Of a DNA stretch of 64,000 bases, positions 9,386 to 18,076 are shown piece after piece (the stretch's first letter is position 1; each line of letters opens with the position of its first letter). This stretch comes from Streptomyces sp. NBC_01750. GTDB lineage: Bacteria; Actinomycetota; Actinomycetes; Streptomycetales; Streptomycetaceae. A model generated the notes under the pieces. The model saw only the letters and a list, made by a program, of their open reading frames with translations. It did not search any database and was not told the DNA's origin. The stretch spans positions 7,070,001 through 7,134,000 of the forward strand of contig NZ_CP109137.1 of assembly GCF_035918095.1 (NCBI RefSeq), written 5' to 3'. Made by a program: the position numbers and the translations under genes.

Positions 9386-10795
9386 ATGGCCGGCAGCAAT
9401 GTCACCGCACTCTTCCGCGCGTCCACCGCGCACAGCCCTTCGTACTTCACGCTGAACAGGGCAGCCGGCGGCGAGGGCGGAGAGATCACGGACTTCTGCA
9501 TCCCCTGCAATCCGTACTTCCCCACTCCAGTGATGTTCGATCAGCTCGGTGACCGTCTGCGCGAGATCCTGACCTACTACCCGAGCAGCGCGGACACCAT
9601 CACCGCCGAGCTGTGCCAGGTGCTCGGGCTCAACCCGCAGACCGTCGCCATGGGAAACGGTTCCACCGAACTGATCACCTGGATCGACCATTTGCTGGTC
9701 AAGGAGTCGCTCGCGGTCCCTGTCCCCACCTTCGGCCGGTGGACCGACCAGCCGATGGAGACCGGCAAGCGCGTCGACATGCTCCTGCTGCCCGAGGCGC
9801 GCGGTTTCGGCCTCGACCCGGCGTCCTTCGTACAGTTCATCCGCAGCCGCGGCTCCCGCGCGGCGGTCATCTGCAACCCCAACAACCCCGACGGCGGTTA
9901 CCTCCCCAAAGCGCAACTCCTCGGGCTGCTCGACTCCCTCGAGGACCTGGACCTGGTCGTCGTCGACGAGTCCTTCCTCGAATTCGCGGACGCCGAACCG
10001 GACCCCAGCGTCGCCGCGGAGGCCGTACTGCGGACGAACGTGATCGTGCTGCGCAGCCTGGGCAAGAACTTCGGGCTGCACGGCGTGCGCTTCGGCTACC
10101 TCGTGTCGAATCCGAGCCTCGCCGCGAAGGTGCGGGCCGCGCTGCCGAAGTGGAACCTCAACTCCTTCGCCGAAACCGTGGTGTTCATGCTGAAGGAGCA
10201 CCGCCAGGAGTACGCCGACAGCCTTCTCCAGGCGCGGCGCGACCGGCAGGAGATGACCTGGCGCCTCTCCCAGCTGCCGGGTCTCACCATCTACCCCTCC
10301 CAGGGCAACTTCCTCTACGTACGCCTGCCGGAGGGTGCGGACGGGTCGGTTCTGCGGGACCGGCTGCTCGCCGAACACGGCGTACTGGTGCGCGAGTGCA
10401 GCAACAAGGTCGGCAGTTCCAGCCGGTTCCTGCGCCTCGTGGTGCGTCCGCAGCGGGACGTGGTCCGGCTGATATCGGCGATGGAGCAGGTGCTGTACGG
10501 ACAGCGCACCCAGGTGGCCGAACCGCCGCCGCAGCCGATGGCGCCGATGCTGGCCCAGGTGCCCGCGCCGCAGCAGCAGGCGATGCAGCAGACACCAATG
10601 CAGCAGACACCGATGCTCGCCCTGGCCCAGCAGCCGGTCGCCGCCCGGGGCCTGGGCCCGGCGGCCCGGCAGCAGAACTGGCCCCCCGCCGCCGCCCCCT
10701 TGCCCGCCGCCGTCCCCATGCCCGCCGCTCACGGGGAGGCCGCCGGCTACACCTCGGGGACGGCAGCGGTGGACCGCCTGATCGCCCAGGCCTAG
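9386..10795 (+). CDS. PLP-dependent class I/II aminotransferase (HisC-like) with Pro/Gln-rich tail
   Basis: Protein of 469 aa. The first about 360 residues are a fold-type I aminotransferase related to histidinol-phosphate aminotransferase: YPSS near the N-terminus, CNPNNPDGG substrate/PLP loop, VVDESFLEF, and the PLP lysine in RSLGKNFGLHGVRFGY. The last about 100 residues are low-complexity, rich in Pro, Gln, Met and Ala, with repeats such as QQTPMQQTPM, which is unusual for the family. The ATG at 9386 has an AGGGGAGG ribosome-binding site; an in-frame start at 9194 lacks one. Substrate unknown; it is not in a histidine operon. Confidence 0.82.
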   Translation: MAGSNVTALFRASTAHSPSYFTLNRAAGGEGGEITDFCIPCNPYFPTPVMFDQLGDRLREILTYYPSSADTITAELCQVLGLNPQTVAMGNGSTELITWIDHLLVKESLAVPVPTFGRWTDQPMETGKRVDMLLLPEARGFGLDPASFVQFIRSRGSRAAVICNPNNPDGGYLPKAQLLGLLDSLEDLDLVVVDESFLEFADAEPDPSVAAEAVLRTNVIVLRSLGKNFGLHGVRFGYLVSNPSLAAKVRAALPKWNLNSFAETVVFMLKEHRQEYADSLLQARRDRQEMTWRLSQLPGLTIYPSQGNFLYVRLPEGADGSVLRDRLLAEHGVLVRECSNKVGSSSRFLRLVVRPQRDVVRLISAMEQVLYGQRTQVAEPPPQPMAPMLAQVPAPQQQAMQQTPMQQTPMLALAQQPVAARGLGPAARQQNWPPAAAPLPAAVPMPAAHGEAAGYTSGTAAVDRLIAQA

Positions 10796-10811
10796 GGAGC
10801 AGAGGTCGTCG

Positions 10812-11792
10812 TCAAGTGCCTCCGGCCTTCTGCCAGGTGGGAGGTGGACTGCCCAGGCGGCGGGCCAGGAACGGTTCCTGGGCCGCGACGGCTCCCGCAC
10901 TGATGCCGATGGCGACCGCCACACAGACCACGATCAGCCAGGAGAGCAGGACGAAGACCGAGCCGACCGACCCGTACTCGGCAAGGGCGCGATTGAGCGC
11001 CCGGGGCATGTAGAAACGCGCTCCGATCGACAGAAAGGTCACTGCGATCGCCGTGATGACGGCACCGGGCAGCAGGGGCGGCCAGCGGATCAGGCCGCCC
11101 AGCAGCAGGTGCTGGGTCCACCACCACAGGGCGGTCTGGGTAAGCACGGTGACCGGGATGCCCAGCCACAGCCCGGCGCCGAAGCCGTCGCGCAGCGGCG
11201 CCTGCACGACCAGGACGGCGAGCCAGATCCCGATCCATGCCAGCCACCGCCAGGCGGCGATCCTGGTACCCGCCCTGGGGATCTCCCAGGCTCGCTTGCA
11301 CAGCCGCTGCATAGCCCGGCTGACGGCCGTGGCGGCGAGCAGCAGCATGAGCGCGCCCACCACACCGGTGGCCTCGCGCAGAGTGTCGGTACCGGACTTG
11401 TACACGTGCTCCAGCTGGTCGTTCGCGGCGCCGCCGAGCCCGAAGACCGTGCGCACGGAGCTGATCAGCTGATTGCGCACCGCCTCCGGGGCGACTGATC
11501 CGACGACGAAGAGCAGCGGGACCGCGGTCAGAAAGCACTGGGCGGCCAGCCGGGTGGCGGAGTCGAAGATGTTCACCGACACCATCCGTGCGGCGAGGTG
11601 CGAGATGACCGGGAAACGGGCCTCGGCCCGCGCGTGCAGCCACTGCGCCGTGGCGACCAGCTTCCGGGACCGGACCTGCCACCAGGACGGCCGGAGGACG
11701 GAGCCGGGACGGCGGTCCGCCGCGCCCTGCTCCCCGTCGTGTGTCCCCTCGCCCGGCTGCTCCCGGGGGGCCTCGGGCTCGCTGGGAGGCAT
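10812..11792 (-). CDS. YihY/BrkB-family inner-membrane protein
   Basis: Membrane protein of about 326 aa with six predicted hydrophobic segments of the YihY/virulence-factor-BrkB family. The N-terminal about 40 residues are hydrophilic and the family core starts around FPVISHLAARMVSVNIFDSA. The start is uncertain: the ATG at 11792 gives a sensible cytoplasmic tail, while in-frame alternatives at 11918 (ATG) and 11993 (GTG) would add charged, low-complexity sequence; none has a strong ribosome-binding site. Function of the family is not settled. Confidence 0.82.
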   Translation of the reverse strand: MPPSEPEAPREQPGEGTHDGEQGAADRRPGSVLRPSWWQVRSRKLVATAQWLHARAEARFPVISHLAARMVSVNIFDSATRLAAQCFLTAVPLLFVVGSVAPEAVRNQLISSVRTVFGLGGAANDQLEHVYKSGTDTLREATGVVGALMLLLAATAVSRAMQRLCKRAWEIPRAGTRIAAWRWLAWIGIWLAVLVVQAPLRDGFGAGLWLGIPVTVLTQTALWWWTQHLLLGGLIRWPPLLPGAVITAIAVTFLSIGARFYMPRALNRALAEYGSVGSVFVLLSWLIVVCVAVAIGISAGAVAAQEPFLARRLGSPPPTWQKAGGT

Positions 11793-11983
11793 CAGCCGGC
11801 TGCTACGGCACCCGGGCTCTGCGTACGGCCGCCCATCTTCGACGGCACCCGTCCGGAAGTCGTCATGGCGCTGCTCCTTCCCTGCGTCCAGAGTGGGGGA
11901 CGCAGTGCGCGGCGGCATTTCCGGTGAGCCGACGGCGCGGCGACCAAAAGGTGTCGGTTTCCTGTCCTTTGCATACCCTCGTG

Positions 11984-12727
11984 ATGTCGCCACACGATTG
12001 GGTTGCCATGGTCATCGACCTGCTCCTCATCGCGCTGGCCATCACGCTCGACCCGCTGCCGATCATGGCTTTCGTCCTGGTGGTGGCGTCCGACAGGGGT
12101 GTGTGGAAGGGGCTGGCCTTCATCCTGGCCTGGCTGGCCTGTCTCGTCGCAGTGATCGCTCTGGTTCTCGCGCTGACCGGGGGAGAGCCCCCGCCGCCAA
12201 GATCTCCGCCGTCCACGGCGGGGCTCGCGGCCAAACTCGCCATCGGCCTCTTGCTCGTGTTCTACGGCGAACACCGGCGACGGCGGCTCGGACCGGCTCA
12301 TGGGCCGGTCCCCGGATCCGCCCGCAAGCCGCCCCGCACGCCTCGCAAGTCGCCTCACGCGTCCTCCCGTTCCCGGTCGTCCTCCTCCATGACCTCCCGG
12401 ATGGACCGGAGCTCGGCCTGGGCGGCGGCGGGACTTGCCGTGTTCCTGCAGCCCTGGGGCATCGTCGCGGCGGGTGCGACCACGGTCATCGAGGCCGACC
12501 TGTCGCATTTCTCGTCGTATCTGGCGCTGTTCGGCTTCTGCATCCTCGCCACTTCGAGCCTGCTGGCCGCCGAGCTGTATGTGGTGTTCGCACCGGAGGC
12601 GGCCCAGGCGCGGCTGATGAAACTGCGCACGTGGCTGGAACGCCACCAGGATCCGGCGATCGTGGTCATCTGTCTGCTTCTCGGCCTGTGGCTCACCGGG
12701 AAGAGCATCTACCAGCTGACCAGCTGA
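11984..12727 (+). CDS. GAP-family (LysE-like) integral membrane protein
   Basis: Protein of 247 aa. Hydrophobic segments at the N-terminus (IDLLLIALAITLDPLPIMAF) and in the second half, separated by a basic, proline- and serine-rich loop of about 45 residues, match the GAP (Sap, sulfolipid-addressing) group of the LysE superfamily, which are small-molecule exporters or lipid-transport accessory proteins. An internal ATG at 12008 is an alternative start. The last codons lie in a short CCAGCTGA tandem repeat (12716-12735). No ligand can be assigned. Confidence 0.7.
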   Translation: MSPHDWVAMVIDLLLIALAITLDPLPIMAFVLVVASDRGVWKGLAFILAWLACLVAVIALVLALTGGEPPPPRSPPSTAGLAAKLAIGLLLVFYGEHRRRRLGPAHGPVPGSARKPPRTPRKSPHASSRSRSSSSMTSRMDRSSAWAAAGLAVFLQPWGIVAAGATTVIEADLSHFSSYLALFGFCILATSSLLAAELYVVFAPEAAQARLMKLRTWLERHQDPAIVVICLLLGLWLTGKSIYQLTS

Positions 12728-12954
12728 CCAGCTGACGCGGTGCGGACCCGTCGTCGGCCGGTGCGGACCCGCCGGTGGGCCGGTCCTCGGCGGCCCGCCG
12801 ACGGTCCGGGACGCCAGGCCTCAGGAAGTGCGAAGCCTTCCGACGGGTGTTGCAATGGCTGGAAGGGCCGCCTGTCGCCGTCTGTCGCGGCGACCGCCGC
12901 CGGACATGAGCGGCGGTCGAGGCCCGTACCCGGACCCGCTCGCGAGGAGTGGCC

Positions 12955-13413
12955 ATGAGCGACGACATCGAAGAGATGGGCCCCGTCGACTACCTGGTCG
13001 TCGAGTTCCCCGGCAACCGCATGACGGGGGAGGGCTTCCCCCTGCTCGTCGATCTGGTCGATCGCGGCATCATCCGCATCCTCGACCTCGTCTTCGTCCG
13101 CAAGGACAGCGACGGTTCGGTCTCCGCACTGGAACTGAAGGAGTTCGGGGACGAGCTCGACCTGACGGTCTTCGAGGGTGCCTCGTCCGGGCTGTTGGGC
13201 CAGGACGATCTCGACGAGGCCGGGACCGCGCTGGAGCCGGGCAGCTCTGCCGGAATCCTGGTGTACGAGAACCTCTGGGCGGCACCCTTCGCCCGAGCCA
13301 TGCGGCGCAGTGGTGCGCAGCTGGTGACGAGCGGCCGAATTCCCGTCCAGGCCCTGCTGGCCTCACTGGACGCGGTCGAGGCGTCGGGCCCCGACGGCCC
13401 CATCGCCGATTGA
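12955..13413 (+). CDS. DUF6325-family protein
   Basis: Acidic protein of 152 aa beginning with GPVDYLVVEFPGNRM and containing RIIRILDL-like and ELKEFGD segments typical of the actinobacterial DUF6325 group. The ATG at 12955 sits 6 bases after an in-frame GTG at 12949 and is better placed relative to the CGAGGAG ribosome-binding site. It is followed by a SHOCT-domain gene, a pairing seen repeatedly in Streptomyces and relatives. No biochemical function is established. Confidence 0.78.
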   Translation: MSDDIEEMGPVDYLVVEFPGNRMTGEGFPLLVDLVDRGIIRILDLVFVRKDSDGSVSALELKEFGDELDLTVFEGASSGLLGQDDLDEAGTALEPGSSAGILVYENLWAAPFARAMRRSGAQLVTSGRIPVQALLASLDAVEASGPDGPIAD

Positions 13414-13482
13414 AGGCCACGGTGCCGTCGGGGCCCGACGCCGCAGCGGTCCGCCCGCACCTACCGTGGGAGATGAGTGAAC

Positions 13483-13764
13483 ATGCCCGGACTTCTTCGT
13501 GGCGTCGCCCGCACCGCCGTCGTCGCCGGAACCGCGACCGCGGTGTCCAACCGCGTGTCGCGGCGTCAGGCGGGCCGATGGGCACAACAGGACGACCAGC
13601 AGCAGGCGCAGGCCGCCGCACCCGCCCCGGCCGCGCCGCCGCCTTCCTCCGGCGACGAGATGAGCAGCAAGATCGATCAGCTGGGGCAACTGGGCGATCT
13701 GAAGGCCCAAGGGGTGCTGACAGAAGAGGAATTCGCTGCAGAGAAGCGCAAGATCCTTGGCTGA
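13483..13764 (+). CDS. SHOCT-domain small protein
   Basis: Protein of 93 aa: basic N-terminus (PGLLRGVARTAVVAGTATAV), a Gln/Ala/Pro linker, and a C-terminal SHOCT domain (KIDQLGQLGDLKAQGVLTEE followed by EFAAEKRKIL). SHOCT domains are short oligomerisation modules, often attached to membrane-associated proteins. The ATG at 13483 lies about 10 bases after TGGGAGA; a GTG at 13477 would add two residues. It is 69 bases downstream of the DUF6325 gene and likely co-transcribed. Confidence 0.85.
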   Translation: MPGLLRGVARTAVVAGTATAVSNRVSRRQAGRWAQQDDQQQAQAAAPAPAAPPPSSGDEMSSKIDQLGQLGDLKAQGVLTEEEFAAEKRKILG

Positions 13765-13797
13765 CACCGGAGTTGGGGGCTGGGAAGGGACGACCCC

Positions 13798-15183
13798 ATG
13801 ACGGAGCCGAGTCCGCGACCAGCCGCCTCGGGCGGCCGAACACAACCGGCGGAGGCCGACCTGCTGCGTGACTTGCTGCGCACCCCGGGCTACCTGAAAA
13901 CGCTCTTGTTCTGCGCCCTCATCGGTATTCCGGTGTCGCTCGCCGCGTTCTGGTTCCTCGTCGGGCTCCACGAGCTGGAGCATCTGATGTGGACCGATCT
14001 GCCGCAGGCGCTGGGCTGGCACATCCCGCCGTGGTGGTGGCCGCTGCCCCTGCTGCTGGCCTCCGGAATCCTCGTCGGCCTGGTGGTCACACGTATGCCC
14101 GGCGCCGGCGGCCACATCCCAGCCACCGGACTGCACGCGGGGGGCTCCTCGGCCGAGGCGCTGCCCGGAGTGATCCTCGCGGCCGCGGCCAGCCTCGCGC
14201 TCGGCGCGACGCTGGGTCCCGAAGCCCCGCTGGTCGCTCTCGGCGGTGGCCTGGCGTTGCTCTTCGGGCGCCTTGCCCGGGCGCCGGGCACCCCGCAGAA
14301 CAAGGCGCTCATGGGCGCGGCGGGGGCTGCGGCGGCCATCTCGACGATCTTCGGCAACCCGCTGATGGCCGCGGTGCTGCTGATGGAGATGGCGGGAGTG
14401 GGCGGAGCGCAGCTGTTCGCCGTCATGCTGCCGGCGCTGCTCTCCAGCGGGATTGGTTCGCTCGTGTTCACCGGTTTCGGACGCTGGACCGGCCTCTCGA
14501 CCGGCGGCCTGTCCCTGAAGCTGGGCAATTCGTTTGCCCGTCTGGATACCGGTGACGTGTTCTGGTCGGTGCTGATGGCTGTCGCGATCGGTGTCTTCGT
14601 GCATCTGGTGCTGGCCGGAGGCCGGTTGGCCGCCGTGTTCGTCTCCATGCGTCCCGTTGTCCACACCGCCGTCTGCGCGCTGGCCGCCGGAGCCTGCGCC
14701 GCCGTGTACACGCTCATCACCGACCGGTCACCAGCGGACGTGGCCTCGTCGGGCCAGTCCATGCTGACCGGCCTGGCCACCGATCCGCACGCCTGGGGGG
14801 TCGGTGCCCTGATCGCCGTCATTCTCTGCAAGGGCGCGGCCTACGCGTTCTGTCTGGGCAGCCTGCGAGGCGGACCCATCTTTCCCGCACTGTTCCTGGG
14901 CGGTGCGATCGGCGTGCTGCTGGCGCCCCTTCCGGGGCTGGGGGTCGTACCGGGACTGGCCGCTGGCATGGCAGCCACGGCTACCAGTGCCCTGCGGCTG
15001 CCGGTCAGCAGTGTGGTGCTCGTGGTCCTGCTGCTCGGCAGCACGGCGATGATCCCCGTGGTGATCCTGGCCGCCGTCGTGGCCTTCGTGACCACCGAGC
15101 TGCTTCCCCCCGGACGTGCTGTTCCGCCGGTGGGCAAGCCCGTCGAAGCTCCGGCAGCCGCCGGAGCGGCCCGCCCCGCCTGA
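13798..15183 (+). CDS. ClC-family chloride channel/transporter
   Basis: Polytopic protein of 461 aa with the ClC signatures GAGGHIP (the GxGxP ion-binding loop, near residue 101) and GATLGPEAP (the GxEGP-type loop, near residue 137); the gating-glutamate position is present as GPEAP. The C-terminus lacks CBS domains. The ATG at 13798 follows GGGAAGGGA. It should move chloride, with or without coupled protons, across the cytoplasmic membrane. It begins 33 bases after the SHOCT gene. Confidence 0.87.
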   Translation: MTEPSPRPAASGGRTQPAEADLLRDLLRTPGYLKTLLFCALIGIPVSLAAFWFLVGLHELEHLMWTDLPQALGWHIPPWWWPLPLLLASGILVGLVVTRMPGAGGHIPATGLHAGGSSAEALPGVILAAAASLALGATLGPEAPLVALGGGLALLFGRLARAPGTPQNKALMGAAGAAAAISTIFGNPLMAAVLLMEMAGVGGAQLFAVMLPALLSSGIGSLVFTGFGRWTGLSTGGLSLKLGNSFARLDTGDVFWSVLMAVAIGVFVHLVLAGGRLAAVFVSMRPVVHTAVCALAAGACAAVYTLITDRSPADVASSGQSMLTGLATDPHAWGVGALIAVILCKGAAYAFCLGSLRGGPIFPALFLGGAIGVLLAPLPGLGVVPGLAAGMAATATSALRLPVSSVVLVVLLLGSTAMIPVVILAAVVAFVTTELLPPGRAVPPVGKPVEAPAAAGAARPA

Positions 15184-15310
15184 AGGCGGCGGGGCGCAGC
15201 CACCGAGGTGCGAAGCGGACACCATGGGCCGAGATCGGAGGCGTCGTGATCATTCCCGCCGGCTTCGTGATCCTGGCGCCGCGCGCGGCTCTCCGTCCTC
15301 GGGAGAGCTG

Positions 15311-16900
15311 ATGACCGGGACGCACCCGGCTCCGGCGCGTGACGCGGCCCGCGGCGTGCCGGAGTCCTTGTTGCTCGTCGTCGGCGTGGCGGGATCGGGC
15401 AAGTCCACGGTGGCGCGGCTGCTCGCCGACCGGCTCGGCCGGCCCTACCGGGACGCGGACGATTTCCACCCTCCGGCCAACCGCGCCAAGATGGCGGCCG
15501 GTGAACCGCTGACCGACGCGGACAGACAACCGTGGCTGGACGCCATCGCCGCCTGGATGGACCAGAAGATCGCGGCGCGGCAACCGGCCGTCGTCACGTG
15601 CTCCGCGCTCAAGCGCGCCTACCGGGACCAACTGCTCGGTGGACGGCCCGGAGTGCGCCTGGTGTACCTGCACGGATCGCGGCAGCTCATCCGCTCCCGG
15701 CTGGTCGCCCGGCACGGCCACTTCTTCCGGGCCGGACTGCTGGACAGTCAGTTCGCGGACCTCGAGGAGCCGGAGCCCGACGAACACCCCATCGTGGTGG
15801 AGATCGACCAGCGGCCGGACACCGTCGTGGAGGCCGTCATGTCCCTGCTGCCCGCGGACACCGCACCGGTTCACCCGACGGCCGGCGCGCCAACCGTACG
15901 CACCGTACCGAGTGAGGAGCCGCGCATGCCCCGCAGTGCGCCAGGCGAACACGCGACAGGCGAATACGCGACCGGCCGGCATGCGACCGGGGAGCAGTGG
16001 CAGCTGCACCACGCCGGGCAGACGGCCGTCGTGGTGCAGCTCGGTGGCGCCCTGCGCCACTACGAGGTGGACGGCCGACCGCTGCTGGACGGGTTCACCG
16101 CCGACGCACGGATCACCGGCGGCCGAGGGCAACTTCTCGTCCCCTGGCCCAACCGGGTGGGCGGCGGGCGCTACCACTTCCATGGCCAGGACCTCCAACT
16201 GCCGCTGACCGAGCCGGAGAAGCACAACGCGATCCACGGACTCCTCCGCTGGATGCCGTGGCAGCTGCTCGCACGCAGCGACGACGGAGTCAGGGTCGGC
16301 ACCACGCTCTTCCCGCAGCCGGGCTATCCCTTCCAGCTGGAAGTCGTCGCCGAGTACCGGCTGGGGCCAGAGGGGCTGGACGTCGCCGTCACGGCGACCA
16401 ACGTGGGGGACACCGCGGCACCCTACGGCGTGGGGCAGCACCCCTATCTGACGGTGGGCACCGACCTGGTGGACACGGCGCTGCTGACCGTGCCCGCCCG
16501 CTACCGGCTGCGTACCGACGAGCGGGGCCTGCCGGTAGGCCGGGAACCGGTCGAGGGCACGGCGTACGACTTCCGCATCGCCCGGCCCATCGGCGAACAG
16601 CGGCTGGACACCGCGTTCACCGGACTCGACCGGGACCCCTCCGGCCCGGCCGTGGTGCGCCTGGCGCATCCCTCGGGGCTGCACGGCATCGACGTACGGC
16701 TCGGCGAGGGCACCCGATGCGTGCAGGTGTACACAGGTGACACCCTGTCCGAGCCCGGGCGGCGGCGCCGCGGTGTCGCGGTGGAAGCCATGTCCTGTCC
16801 GGCGGACGCATTTCGCAGTGGTACGGATCTGACCATCCTGGAGCCGGGCGGCAGCCATGTGTTCCGGTGGGGTCTCGGCCCCTGGGGGACCACCGGCTGA
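15311..16900 (+). CDS. Fused gluconokinase - aldose 1-epimerase
   Basis: Single frame of 529 aa joining two enzymes. Residues 1 to about 190 are a GntK-type gluconokinase (P-loop GVAGSGKST at 25-33, DADDFHPPANRAKM, CSALKRAYRD), phosphorylating gluconate to 6-phosphogluconate. Residues about 235-529 are an aldose 1-epimerase with AIHGLLRWMPW, GQHPYLTVG and the catalytic-glutamate region VAVEAMSCPADAFRSG. The linker (about 210-232) contains the repeated HATGE/YATGR/HATGE unit. Each half has normal length and intact motifs, so both are probably active. Downstream are a GMC oxidoreductase and a glucose-dehydrogenase-like SDR, which fits a glucose to gluconate to 6-phosphogluconate route. Confidence 0.88.
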   Translation: MTGTHPAPARDAARGVPESLLLVVGVAGSGKSTVARLLADRLGRPYRDADDFHPPANRAKMAAGEPLTDADRQPWLDAIAAWMDQKIAARQPAVVTCSALKRAYRDQLLGGRPGVRLVYLHGSRQLIRSRLVARHGHFFRAGLLDSQFADLEEPEPDEHPIVVEIDQRPDTVVEAVMSLLPADTAPVHPTAGAPTVRTVPSEEPRMPRSAPGEHATGEYATGRHATGEQWQLHHAGQTAVVVQLGGALRHYEVDGRPLLDGFTADARITGGRGQLLVPWPNRVGGGRYHFHGQDLQLPLTEPEKHNAIHGLLRWMPWQLLARSDDGVRVGTTLFPQPGYPFQLEVVAEYRLGPEGLDVAVTATNVGDTAAPYGVGQHPYLTVGTDLVDTALLTVPARYRLRTDERGLPVGREPVEGTAYDFRIARPIGEQRLDTAFTGLDRDPSGPAVVRLAHPSGLHGIDVRLGEGTRCVQVYTGDTLSEPGRRRRGVAVEAMSCPADAFRSGTDLTILEPGGSHVFRWGLGPWGTTG

Positions 16901-16987
16901 GGCCGGCGCATCTGTCGCGGGCCGGGACCGGCCACCCGACAATGAGACGCCAGACGCCCCGATCCTTCGGCGGGAGGCAGCATCCCC

Positions 16988-17938
16988 ATGGCCACGCACA
17001 TGGAACCCTCGGCCCCGCAGCGAATGACCGCGGACGCCTTCCGGCAGCTGTACGAGCAGCTGCGCGACGGGGCCCGGCGCAGTCCCGACGACCGGCGCGG
17101 AGCTCTCGGCCACCTGACGCCCGAGCGTGTGCTGGCAGCCACCGCCGAGGTCAGGTCCGGGCACACGGTGTCCCTCGCCGCGCCCATCGAGACTCTGCCA
17201 GGACCGGACAATCCCGAGCCGGCCGACCACCGGATGACCGGGCCCGCCGCCGGTGACATCGGCGCGGACGGGCTGCACTTCGCCCTCGACCGGTTCGCGA
17301 TGAACGTGCACGGGGACGCGGACAGCCATCTCGACGCGCTCTGCCACGTGCTGTTCGACGGCGAGCTCTACAACGGGGTGCCGGCGAGCACGGTGACCCA
17401 GGACGGCGCAGGTTCGCTCTCTCTCGACGAGGTACGGGACGGCATCGTCGGCCGCGGGGTGTTGCTGGACATCCCGCGGCTGCGGGGCGTGCCCTGGCTG
17501 GAGCCCGGCGACCATGTGACGGCCGACGACCTGACCGCGGCCGAGGCCGCCCAGGGGGTCCGGGTCGGGCCGGGGGACCTGCTGCTCGTCCGGGTGGGGC
17601 ACCGGGGGCGGCGTCGCGAGCTCGGGCCATGGGACGCGGCGAGGGCCCGGAGCGGCCTCCATCCGACGGCGATGCGGTTCCTGGCCGAGCGGCAGGTCTC
17701 GGTGCTGGGCGGAGACGGCAACAACGACACCGCCCCCAGCGCGGTGGAGGACATCGCCTTCCCCGTGCATGTGCTGGCCATGCACGCCATGGGAGTGCAT
17801 CTCATGGACTATCTGCAGTTCGAGGAGCTGGCTCCCGCGTGCGAACGGGCGGGCCGCTGGAGTTTCCTGTGTGTGGTCGCGCCGCTCCGGCTGCCGGCGG
17901 CCACCGGCTCTCCGGTGAATCCCATCGCCGTTCTGTGA
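16988..17938 (+). CDS. Cyclase-family (kynurenine-formamidase-like) metal hydrolase
   Basis: Protein of 316 aa of the cyclase/KynB superfamily. The metal-binding signature appears as HGDADSHLDALCH (about residues 101-113), the family's HxGTHxDxxxH in variant form, and GGDGNNDTAPS lies in the C-terminal half. Length suits the actinobacterial long branch with an N-terminal helical extension. The ATG at 16988 follows GGGAGG. Family members open cyclic or formylated amides and lactones; in this sugar-oxidation neighbourhood a lactone-opening role is possible but unproven. Confidence 0.8.
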   Translation: MATHMEPSAPQRMTADAFRQLYEQLRDGARRSPDDRRGALGHLTPERVLAATAEVRSGHTVSLAAPIETLPGPDNPEPADHRMTGPAAGDIGADGLHFALDRFAMNVHGDADSHLDALCHVLFDGELYNGVPASTVTQDGAGSLSLDEVRDGIVGRGVLLDIPRLRGVPWLEPGDHVTADDLTAAEAAQGVRVGPGDLLLVRVGHRGRRRELGPWDAARARSGLHPTAMRFLAERQVSVLGGDGNNDTAPSAVEDIAFPVHVLAMHAMGVHLMDYLQFEELAPACERAGRWSFLCVVAPLRLPAATGSPVNPIAVL

Positions 17939-18076
17939 CCGTGATCCCACGGCGGCTCGCCCGGTCGCCGCGAACGGAAAGGGCGGATACGTTCGAAGAG
18001 GCGGAATGGTTCCTTCGTCTCCGCAGCGCGAAGTGACAGGTCCCGGCGAGAGGGCAGGGCCGCGAGAGCAAGGACG

